Assembly: GCA_016213645.1 (NCBI GenBank)
Contig: JACQZY010000010.1
Coordinates: 1 to 64,000 of the forward strand
Direction of reading: 5' to 3'
Origin: Actinomycetota bacterium
GTDB lineage: Bacteria > Actinomycetota > Thermoleophilia > Solirubrobacterales > JACPNS01
DNA: 64,000 nucleotides
The notes under the pieces are model-generated. The model was not told the DNA's origin and did no database searches. It was given only the letters and a program-made list of their open reading frames with translations. Below are positions 1 through 7,308 of the stretch, piece by piece; the first letter of the stretch is position 1; each line of letters begins with the position of its first letter. Both the position numbers and the translations under genes were made by a program.

Positions 1-25
1 AAAGGGGTCGCCGTCAGTTGAACCG

Positions 26-337
26 ATGACCGGCCCCTCCGGGGCCGGTCATGCAAGACTTGTTCACGAAGCACAAACCATTGCGGAGGGTGGGCCAAAT
101 CAGACCGGCACACCTGGGCCAGTGCAGACCGGTATTGCCACGCGCAAACGTCAGTCAGAATCCGTAACGGTCGAAGGCGACGACGGGAAGTTCATTCATG
201 CCGTCTGGTCTCGATCGGGCAAGCGTGTAATCATTAGCGTCGGTGGGGACTGGAACGACGCTAGACAGGTCGAATTGACACCCGAACCTGCGAGGGTCAT
301 CGCAGAATTCTTGACCGCCGAACCCAGTAGCGCATAG
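26..337 (+). CDS. small hypothetical protein, possibly cut by the left edge
   Basis: Not recognised. The reading frame stays open to the left edge of the window, so the true start may lie outside; the ATG at 26 is only the first one visible. The last 60 or so residues look protein-like, with alternating hydrophobic and polar strands around FIHAVWSRSGKRVIISVGG and a helix ending in ARVIAEFLTAEPSSA. The first 40 residues are rich in Gly, Thr and Gln and less convincing. No signal peptide or catalytic motif is visible. It could be a small cytoplasmic beta-rich protein. Confidence 0.4.
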   Translation: MTGPSGAGHARLVHEAQTIAEGGPNQTGTPGPVQTGIATRKRQSESVTVEGDDGKFIHAVWSRSGKRVIISVGGDWNDARQVELTPEPARVIAEFLTAEPSSA

Positions 338-672
338 GCGCCGTCAATTCAACGTCGTCCGTTTGCCGCGCGGCCCCAGGCTGCGGCCTGCGGTGCTCGC
401 GCTCCTTAGTCTGGATCGGCACGAGCTTCGGGTGTGAGCGCCGGTCGAAAAGTGCACCACTTTCGCCGGTTGAGAAACCAGTGTCCAGGGGTTGGGTCTG
501 GTCCGGATCAACGTGTCAGTTCCATTTTCGTTTTTCCCAACCATGCGCTCGAAATCGTTCCCGTCGCAGCGGTGTCCAGCGCAGTCTGCGCCCTATCAAG
601 TCAGGGCACAGACTGCGACGTGGAACACGGCTGTCAGTCACAACCAGAGGCGGAGAGCCGCAGCTGGTTCAA
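338..672. other. non-coding stretch, nothing firm
   Basis: No convincing gene lies here; the short frames on both strands have no protein-like composition. An imperfect inverted repeat at about 442-468 (CGAAA.GTG against CAC.TTTCG around a CAC centre) could form a hairpin, but no T-run follows. The stretch separates two convergent genes. Confidence 0.4.
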
Positions 673-1494
673 CTAGCTTGCAGGGGTAACCGATACCGGC
701 TGATCTGCTGTGCCGCGAACGAAGCCGGTGAAGACTCCGCCTACGACGACGAGCGATTTTGCGGGACCGTATCCGAGTCGAACGATTACGGTGGCCGCGC
801 CATCAGGTGCAATGCCGGTGACTCTCGATAGCCCGGCGGGGACGTCGTTCGAACTGTCTTCGGTGATCGTCTGTGTCGACGAAACTCCTCCATTGAAGAC
901 AGGCGAACACGATTCGACGTAGTCGTCGCCCCTCGACTTGGCCAGGCAGCGAGTGGTTATTCCTCTCGCGACGGCAAATTCGCCCGCAATGTCGTTACGC
1001 GCGATTGCCACGTCGGACGGCCCGATGCCAAACGACTTTGCGGTTGCGGCGAGACGCGATTGCGGGTCGAAGAGCGATGCGGCAGATGACCGTGCTCGCG
1101 GTGCCTTGCGCTTACCACCAAGTCGTGCGTTGTAGGGACCTGATGTGTACTCGAAGTAACCGTTGACGGTGTGGTTGGAGCCAGACGCGTTTGCCACAAA
1201 CGGCCTCGCCGTCCAATTCGATGAGTTGGTGGCCACGTAGTTGTCGGCGAACTTGCGGTTGACGGTCGAACCGTCGCTTTTCAGAATCTGCTTTATCCCC
1301 ACCCGAACCGTTCCGCCTCCCGGATAGGTCGCTCGGTTGTACGTAACGTCATAGTTGTAATACGTCCCACACCAAGAGTCCGGCCCGAGGACGTTGCCGC
1401 AATACGAATAACTGGCGGCCGACGCGCCGGACGGAAACACCGCTGCGGCCGAGCAGAGCGCGAGCGCGAACGCAAGAGCAAATTTGCTTTTCAC
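673..1494 (-). CDS. secreted hypothetical protein
   Basis: 273 residues with a clear Sec signal peptide: MKSKFALAFALALCSAAAV, then a likely cleavage after SGASA-A at about residue 26. The mature N-terminal half is rich in Tyr, Asn and Gly with two nearby Cys residues (YCGNVLGPDSWCGTYYNYD), consistent with a small disulphide-bonded beta domain. The C-terminal half has a strongly beta-type pattern ending near VVGGVFTGFV, preceded by another Cys pair. An AT-rich stretch (1505-1560) lies directly upstream and probably holds the promoter. No enzyme motif is visible and the family was not recognised. The protein is probably extracellular or wall-associated. Confidence 0.7.
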   Translation of the reverse strand: MKSKFALAFALALCSAAAVFPSGASAASYSYCGNVLGPDSWCGTYYNYDVTYNRATYPGGGTVRVGIKQILKSDGSTVNRKFADNYVATNSSNWTARPFVANASGSNHTVNGYFEYTSGPYNARLGGKRKAPRARSSAASLFDPQSRLAATAKSFGIGPSDVAIARNDIAGEFAVARGITTRCLAKSRGDDYVESCSPVFNGGVSSTQTITEDSSNDVPAGLSRVTGIAPDGAATVIVRLGYGPAKSLVVVGGVFTGFVRGTADQPVSVTPAS

Positions 1495-1564
1495 TGAAAC
1501 CCCCTTTAGATTAATATAAATCGCTACCCATAACAGAAGTAAACGATAGTATCGGTACGGGTGT

Positions 1565-2380
1565 CTAATGAATCATTGAAATCCTCGGAGGCACCGTGGC
1601 TGAGCCGTTGTATTCGAAGGTCACGATGTTGTCGGTCACGGTGGCCGTACCTTGGCTGGCCGGTTGAGCATCGGGGTGCGACTCATACCGAACCTCGTGA
1701 ATGCCGTCGGGAACCACGCCGATAGCCTGAGCAAGACCCGCCCGGCCGCCCGGCATGTCGTCGGCGAACGCGAATGCCTTGCCGGCACGAACTTGCCCGA
1801 TTCGCGCGCACAACTCGGTGCCGTTGGCGTTTTTCAGCTCACTCACGCAGACTTGAAACCCTCGCGGTCCTGGACTGCATGGATCCATCCCGTCGTTTGA
1901 CACCGCTGTCACCGCGTAGGAACGTCCGTCGCGCGCGTGAACCACGGTCTGGTGATCTATGTAGACAGTGCCCGAGCGAAAGCGATATGCGTTACGTTCG
2001 GCGTCGCCGGCGGGCGTGTCGCGTAGCACCGCCAGCTCTGAAACCAGTGCCTCTGGCGCGGGCCCGCTGACCGTTCGGTAGACGGGCGCGCACGGTTTCA
2101 CAGCGCTGGTGATGGTGTCAGGCTGTTCGTTGCGTGCCGCCGGCGAATCGACGACCGCTTCGTCGAAGTCGGCCACGATGCCGGCCCCCGGAGCCGGTTC
2201 GGGGGGCGAGGAGTCCCACGGTTGAGTGGCGGCCAGCGCCACGCCGGGCAGAAGCAACACCGCGAGCACGACGGCCACGGTCTTGCGCCGAGCCTTCCCG
2301 TGCGCGCTTTGAGAGTTCAGACGGTTAGCGGAGCCGACCAGCTCCTCGCGCAGTTGATTGATCCAGTTCATGTCAGGCAT
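1565..2380 (-). CDS. single-pass membrane protein coupled to the ECF sigma factor gene
   Basis: 271 residues: a cytoplasmic segment of about 30 residues (MPDMNWINQLREELVGSANR), one membrane span at about 34-52 (VAVVLAVLLLPGVALAA) and an extracellular domain of about 215 residues with four or more Cys. Its ATG overlaps the last 8 bases of the upstream sigma factor gene, which indicates translational coupling. By position and topology it resembles a membrane anti-sigma factor or sensor. The cytoplasmic part carries no zf-HC2 HxxxCxxC motif, so it could instead be an effector of the same regulon. Function is inferred from context only. Confidence 0.65.
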   Translation of the reverse strand: MPDMNWINQLREELVGSANRLNSQSAHGKARRKTVAVVLAVLLLPGVALAATQPWDSSPPEPAPGAGIVADFDEAVVDSPAARNEQPDTITSAVKPCAPVYRTVSGPAPEALVSELAVLRDTPAGDAERNAYRFRSGTVYIDHQTVVHARDGRSYAVTAVSNDGMDPCSPGPRGFQVCVSELKNANGTELCARIGQVRAGKAFAFADDMPGGRAGLAQAIGVVPDGIHEVRYESHPDAQPASQGTATVTDNIVTFEYNGSATVPPRISMIH

Positions 2381-2918
2381 TCGATACTCCTCCTAGGGCT
2401 TTTCGCAGTCGGCCGACAGACCTGGATACGCGCGCACGCGCGGTCGCTTCGTTGATCTTTAGCAACTCGGCGATTTCGGCGTAGCTGAGGTCCTCGCGAT
2501 ACCTCAGCGTCACCGCCTCTCGCCCCGATACGGGGAGACTGCCGACCGCGTCTTCGACTGCAAAAAGATCGTCGAATTCCCCGTCGGTCACCGGAGGGCG
2601 CTCCATCCTCAATCGCTGCATGGCTGATTTCGATGCTGCTCCACGTCGGTGGAAGTCAGCAAGCTGACGCTTCGCGATCGTGAAAACCCAGGCGGCGACT
2701 TCGCGGTCCGTGCGACCTTTGAATTGTCGGCGGCGCTCAAGCGCGAGCGCGAATGTCTCGGAAACCAGGTCGGCCGCGACATCATGCTGGTCGACGCGTC
2801 GTAGGAAGAACCGCAATACGGGAACTACAAGCGCGTCGTAAACGTTGCCAAACAGTTCGGCGTCGGCGGCGGAGTCACGAAGTGAGCAGGCCAGGTTCTC
2901 TGGGCGGACTGTCGTCAT
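2373..2918 (-). CDS. ECF-type RNA polymerase sigma factor
   Basis: Sigma-70 family protein of the extracytoplasmic-function class. Region 2 is seen in the segment DLVSETFALALERRRQF followed by AAWVFTIAKRQLADFHRR. Region 4 is the helix-turn-helix around SYAEIAELLKINEATARARV. The frame is open to 2993, but the ATG at 2918 is preferred: it gives 181 residues, normal for an ECF factor, removes a basic non-homologous leader, and has a weak purine-rich AAGAAA upstream. The next gene encodes a membrane protein overlapping by 8 bases, a typical ECF factor / membrane regulator pair. The target promoters are unknown. Confidence 0.88.
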   Translation of the reverse strand: MTTVRPENLACSLRDSAADAELFGNVYDALVVPVLRFFLRRVDQHDVAADLVSETFALALERRRQFKGRTDREVAAWVFTIAKRQLADFHRRGAASKSAMQRLRMERPPVTDGEFDDLFAVEDAVGSLPVSGREAVTLRYREDLSYAEIAELLKINEATARARVSRSVGRLRKALGGVSNA

Positions 2919-2998
2919 ACGTTTCTTATAGACGCGGGATGCAGCGTTTTTGTGACATCGCATTTCGCGAGACCGTTCGATCTCCTGATCCACCGTCT

Positions 2999-3511
2999 AT
3001 GCACGTAACTGAGCGGTGGATTTTCCCCGACCCCGATTCCTCCGGAAAGCTTGACGTGATGTTCTTGTCCGCTCAGCCCGGCCACACAAGTACGGCGATA
3101 TTCATCCGGCCCGGTAAGTACCGCACCGTCAAGAAGGTGTCGGACCCGTCGAAAGACGACACCGAGGGCAACCGGCTTTGCAAGTCGGGCGCCATCACCT
3201 CGACCACTTGTGGCGTGCTGAAGCGCAAGAATTACACCGTGACAAACAACGACAAGCCATTTTTGAGGGGGCAGCGGTATTCAAGCATCCTGTCACGTCA
3301 CGGTGACAGCGGAGGCGCGATCTTCCTTGTCAAAGGCAAGCACAGCGCATATGGGAACGGCATCGTCAGTTCAGCCGGCAACAAGCGGTCGCGGCTGAAG
3401 GCGTTCCCGAACACCGACGTATACGACACGATCTACGACCCGCTAAAGCGCGTTGAGAGCGAAACCGAGTTCACGATCTGCGTACACCCAACGATTGGGT
3501 GTGGGATGTGA
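2999..3511 (+). pseudogene. N-truncated trypsin-like (S1) serine protease fragment
   Basis: About 170 residues that match only the second half of a chymotrypsin-fold protease of the streptogrisin type. Visible are a DVMFLSA segment that may hold the catalytic Asp, the CKSG...TCG disulphide loop, and the active-site serine motif HGDSGGAIF. The region that should carry the catalytic His and the signal peptide is missing: upstream DNA is the ECF sigma gene on the other strand. The frame continues upstream to 2753, but that part is arginine-rich shadow sequence. Without His the fragment should be inactive. It stands directly before two other damaged genes. Confidence 0.6.
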
Positions 3512-4014
3512 TGACGAGATCGCAGGTCGTCTGAATCTGTGCGAGTGTCGCCGTCGGCGCGGCCATCATCTTCGTGGTGGCCGACCGATTGGCCGCCGAT
3601 GACCGGGATCAAGTGCTCACCAACGATCAGATTGAGGTCCGCGCCGGCAAAGAGCGGCTGATCGTCGAGCCGTGCAACATCTGCGCGAACGAACGTGGCG
3701 ACGGCTGCACGTTGAAGGGATGTCCGATATCGGCGCCGGAGGGGTTGGATCTCTTGAATGCGACGGTCAACACAGCCGTGCCTCAGCGGCGTGTCTACGT
3801 GAGGTACTCCGGCACCCGAGGGCGTGGGGCGACGTATTTGCGTCGGGCGACGGGGGCAAAGTGGGATCTCGGTCGAGCCCTGCGAGGAGTAGGCGAGATA
3901 CAAACGGTTCAGCTGATCGCGCGAACCGGTGCCGGCGACTATCGCGACTACGAGATAGGTTTCCCGCGCGGCGGCGGTTCCGCACCCTCGTTCGACGCGG
4001 CGCTGACGCTGTGA
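3511..4014 (+). pseudogene. membrane-anchored hypothetical protein with in-frame stop
   Basis: An ATG at 3511 overlaps the stop of the preceding frame (TGATG). It reads MTRSQVV, then an in-frame TGA at 3532, and continues in the same frame with a hydrophobic segment (ICASVAVGAAIIFVVAD) and about 140 further residues containing a Cys pair (CNIC) and CTLKGC. This looks like a short-cytoplasmic, single-span membrane protein killed by one nonsense codon. Alternatively translation begins at GTG 3574 and gives a 146-residue protein without the anchor. The family was not recognised; the Cys pattern suggests an extracellular disulphide domain. Confidence 0.5.
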
Positions 4015-4056
4015 CTTCGTCTCAATACCGACGGCAGAGCGACAGATACGGAAATC

Positions 4057-5026
4057 GTGATTTCTATTTCGGCTGATACCCAAACACGTCGGCCGGCTCT
4101 TCGCGCAGCTACGGTCCTTACCGCGACGGTCGTCGCATCGGCGGCACTTGCCACAGGCGGCTTCGCCGCGAAGTCACACGTCCAGAACTCACGCGTCACC
4201 GCGTCGACCCTCGTCAACTGCGCAGACGGCGGAAGTCTCCCATTTCGTTGGGGTGCGGTTCGTAAACGACCGCGGGTAGCGCAAGACGGTCGCACGAAGG
4301 CCGCCGCCGCTCTTCGCGAATACATCCGCGCAGAGCAGAAGTTTGAAGAGGTTCCGCGGCGCGGTTGGTTCGAGCTCGGGCGCGCGCAAGGTGTCGGCAA
4401 CCGCCGTTACATCGAGTTCGGTGTGGGGCGGCTCACGAACCTGTCGACGGTTTCGTTCGAACGACGCGGGCGGGGGCCGTGGTCGTACGACGGCTCCTCA
4501 TATTTCGGCACCTGCGTGCCGCGAGTGATGTCGCCGAACGGAGTGCCGGCGGTGGAGTGGTTTGTCGACCCGGCCAGACCGCCGCTGGATCCGAGCGACA
4601 CCGTATTGCACCTTGGTCGTATTCGAAGCCGACTGTGCCAGTGGCATGTCCGCCGACGGAAGGGTGAAGGTCACATCAATATCACGGACGCCGGTGTCGA
4701 TCGAGTTGGCGCTTGAGATCGAGCCGCAGGATGGTGCTCACACGTGCCCGAGCAATCCACCGACGTACGTGGACGTGCCTCTCTCAGAGCCGATCGGCGC
4801 GCGCGATTTGGTTGACGTCGGGTCGGTGCCGGCGAACACGCAGCTGAGCGTCCGCCAGCTTACGGCCATACGCTCCGGCGCGAACGTCGCAGACGAGCTG
4901 CTGTTTGACAAGACCGACAGGGAATTCTGCAAAGACCGTTTTGTCGGCATCGAAAGTCGGCAACTGCTCAGCCCGAGCGCCTCCCAATCTCGGCGTTTCG
5001 CCGCTCGCTCCCGGCAATGCCGTTAG
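4057..5026 (+). pseudogene. secreted hypothetical protein broken by a frameshift
   Basis: The first frame (GTG at 4057) encodes a basic leader and a hydrophobic segment (TVLTATVVASAALATGGFA), typical of a signal peptide, then a domain ending near DPSDTVLHL. Around 4605-4620 the protein-like reading moves to the next frame, continuing VVFEADCASGMSADG and later LSEPIGARDLVDV, and ends at 5026. The first frame after this point becomes arginine-rich nonsense. Both halves look like one extracellular beta-rich protein of about 320 residues. A single inserted or deleted base explains the break; this could be real decay or a sequencing error. No family was recognised. Confidence 0.6.
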
Positions 5027-5298
5027 CGTGGGGCGAACGCGCCATCGGGCTTGGCCGGGGGCTGCGCACCGGGAGCCTCGGTAGCGGGGAATGAACCGCC
5101 CCGGGCAAGCTGGAGACCAATCCGTTTGAGAGGACAAGGTCATGAAAAGAAATACGAGGTATCCGCAGGAAGTGCGCGAGCGCGCCGCCGCCGCACCTCG
5201 AGCGATATCGACTGAAGCGCTTCTACCCGGTATTGAGGTAGTTTGGCACTGCACGATTTTCGTCCCGCCCCGCCCTGACCCGCCCTGAAGGAGGAGTC

Positions 5299-5688
5299 AT
5301 GCCTAAAGCATCCAAGCAGTCTGCGTCGGAAGTTGTAGAGGTGGAAGGCTACGAAGGCCACATCGAGAACTTCGACGACGGTTACACCGTGGCGTTTGAG
5401 CGCTATACCGCCGACGTCGATCTTGCCCCGTTCTTCGACGGACTACCAAACGGCCAGTGCCAAGCGGCGCACTGGGGATACGTCATCTCGGGGAAGGTCA
5501 CGTTCAAGTACGACGACCGCGAGGAGACGTTCGAGGCCGGCGACGCCTATTACGTGCCGCCGGGCCACACGCCGATTCTCTTCGCCGGTACCGAGGTGGT
5601 CGAGTTCAGCCCAACTCGCGAGTTGCAGCAGACGATGGAAGCCGTCACCCGGAACATGGAAGCGGCGACAGCCGGCACATCCGCATAA
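5299..5688 (+). CDS. small cupin-domain protein
   Basis: 129 residues with one cupin beta-barrel. The first conserved motif lies around HWGYVISGKVTFKYDD, where one His is kept, and the second around GDAYYVPPGHTPILF, with the typical PPGH. A strong ribosome site (GAAGGAGG) sits 7 bases before the ATG. Cupins bind a metal and act as small dioxygenases, isomerases or sensors; nothing here decides which. The preceding 270 bases hold no gene. It appears to be a single-gene unit. Confidence 0.85.
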   Translation: MPKASKQSASEVVEVEGYEGHIENFDDGYTVAFERYTADVDLAPFFDGLPNGQCQAAHWGYVISGKVTFKYDDREETFEAGDAYYVPPGHTPILFAGTEVVEFSPTRELQQTMEAVTRNMEAATAGTSA

Positions 5689-5837
5689 AGCCTCTGGCCG
5701 GAATCCCCATCGGGCTCCACACGTAACAGCTCGCCGAGGTGTGTCAGGGCGAAGTAGTTCCGGCACCGGGCGTAGTTGTGCCAGCCGAGACGCCGTTGTT
5801 CCGACCGGCGTCTCGGCCGTCGTGAAGCGTCGCCGGG

Positions 5838-6152
5838 TCAGGCGTGGACGGGTGCGAAGTCGCGCGCAAGGGCAGCGTGTGCCTCGAAGATCTGCGGCGG
5901 GGCTATCTCCGTTGTAATGCCCAACTCCTGGGCGGCTTCTTGAAGCGCCGCACCGAGCTTGGACTCGACGAAGGCGCTGAACTGTTGCTCGGATTGCCAA
6001 ATGTCACAGACCAACCAGCCGGTCGGCGTGGCGCATGCGCCATGCGAGATCAGTCCGTCGGGGATTTCATCGGGGAAGCCGATCCGGTCGGTCACCGCGT
6101 CATAGAACTCGGCGCCGGTGCCCGACATTTCCATCTTGGTCATGATCGCCAT
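5838..6152 (-). CDS. small dimeric alpha/beta-barrel (ABM-like) protein
   Basis: 104 residues with the beta-alpha-beta-beta-alpha-beta pattern of the antibiotic biosynthesis monooxygenase / ferredoxin-like superfamily. An N-terminal strand (MAIMTKMEMSG) is followed by a helix (AEFYDAVTDRIG), two central strands (GLISHGACATPTGWLVCDIW) and a helix with QQFSAFVESKLGAALQEA. Such proteins form dimers and may be cofactor-free oxygenases or simply binding folds; the substrate cannot be told. It faces the cupin gene end to end with 149 bases between them. Confidence 0.7.
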   Translation of the reverse strand: MAIMTKMEMSGTGAEFYDAVTDRIGFPDEIPDGLISHGACATPTGWLVCDIWQSEQQFSAFVESKLGAALQEAAQELGITTEIAPPQIFEAHAALARDFAPVHA

Positions 6153-6171
6153 CGCAACCTGCCTTTCGTAG

Positions 6172-6591
6172 GGCCGTCCGTGGCGGATCGAATCTCCTTG
6201 CCTCTATGGAAACTACCGATCCGGCTGTGAAAATGTCGGCGCGGTCGGCGGCATCGCCGGACTGGGTGGATGCGGACTTGTCAAGCTGTACGCAGCCGCC
6301 GCCACGTCCATCAAGTCAATCGCCAAATGGTTTAGAGACGAAGCTGGACCACTTAACGCACTTCACGGTCAGTGGAACTCATTCGCGGGAATTGGTCGAA
6401 ATAGCCGGTTGAATTTGCTCTTCCCCGGTTGCCGGACGATCAAGAACTTAAAGTCGCTGATCACGCTTCACATCGACGTCGCGCGCAGGCAGCTCGAGAA
6501 CCGACCACGAAGCGCGGCTGCGCTGATCAACGGGATCGGCTTACAGATAGCTGAAGCCTTCGAGCCCGGAGTCCGAGCAGACCAGGAATAA
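6172..6591 (+). pseudogene. 140-codon open frame without a start codon, probable gene remnant
   Basis: The frame is open from just after a TAG at 6169 to TAA at 6589-6591. It reads protein-like: a Gly/Ala-rich hydrophobic segment (GAVGGIAGLGGCGLVKLYAA), then AKWFRDEAGPLNALHGQW and a C-terminal helical part ([16 protein letters not shown]). No ATG, GTG or TTG occurs in the first 75 codons, so a full product cannot be made from this copy. It is probably the 3' part of a decayed gene whose 5' end was lost where the ABM-like gene now begins. Family unknown. Confidence 0.35.
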
Positions 6592-6629
6592 TTCGGCTCT
6601 GCACGGCGCGGGGATTAATCTCCATTCCC

Positions 6630-6983
6630 ATGCCTGAAGCCACTCCGACCTGCCCGGCCTGCCAGAGCGAGTACACCTACGAGCTCAACGGTCTCCAAGT
6701 CTGCTCGATGTGCGCCCACGAATGGTCGCCGTCAGCCTCAGACGCGGCCGACTCCGCCGACGCGCCCGTGATCCGCGATGCAGCCGGCGAACCGCTGGCC
6801 GATGGCGACACGGTCACCGTGATCAAAGACCTCAAAGTCAAAGGCGCCACCGGCCCGATCAAGCGCGGCACGAAAGTGCGCAACATCCGCCTGGTCGATG
6901 GTGTGGGCGATCACGACATCGACTGCAAGGTCGATGGCTTTGGCCCGATGCAGCTGAAGTCGAGTGTGGTGAAGAAGGCCTGA
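6630..6983 (+). CDS. yjdM: YjdM/PhnA-family zinc-ribbon protein
   Basis: 117 residues. The N-terminal zinc ribbon shows CPAC...CSMC (residues about 8-31, four Cys ligands), followed by EWSPS. The C-terminal domain of about 70 residues has the family's V.KDLKVKG.....[33 protein letters not shown] pattern. The family was named PhnA (alkylphosphonate uptake) but that role is not established; some members are linked to phosphonoacetate hydrolysis. Length matches the family. A linker of about 15 acidic residues separates the domains. No phosphonate gene is nearby. Confidence 0.92.
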   Translation: MPEATPTCPACQSEYTYELNGLQVCSMCAHEWSPSASDAADSADAPVIRDAAGEPLADGDTVTVIKDLKVKGATGPIKRGTKVRNIRLVDGVGDHDIDCKVDGFGPMQLKSSVVKKA

Positions 6984-7308
6984 GCGGGCGGTCGCGTTGC
7001 GGCCGGCTTGCGGTGAAAGGTGATCAAAGCGGCCGACCGGGCGTAGGCCGCGAATGCATGCGAGGCGATAACCGAAGACCTGCCCGCCCCGCATTCGACA
7101 TAACTGTCGGCCCCCGCCGTCTGGACAAACGTTCCCTTTGCACCCCACGCCGGCCGCGCCGGTGCGGCACAATCGTGATGCCTCCGCAGGCACCCATTCG
7201 TTCGTCAAACATCGTTTCGAGCACGCCGGCCACGCAGGGTCCGACGGTGCCCGTCGCGTACCAAGCACCCGGCCGCTCGCCAGGCCGGCAACACCAGGGA
7301 GCCAAAAC
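6984..7308. other. GC-rich leader region before the glycoside hydrolase gene
   Basis: 325 bases with no convincing gene. It holds several GC-rich inverted repeats, for example CCGGCC...GGCCGG near 7271-7292 just before the hydrolase start, so the transcript leader may be structured. I looked for the core of the cyclic-di-GMP (GEMM) riboswitch and did not find it. Confidence 0.35.

Noticed and set aside
442-468. Terminal inverted repeat of an insertion sequence
   Set aside because: Single imperfect hairpin, no transposase nearby and no matching second end.
7200-7300. Cyclic-di-GMP riboswitch before the hydrolase gene
   Set aside because: Conserved core bases of the aptamer were not found.
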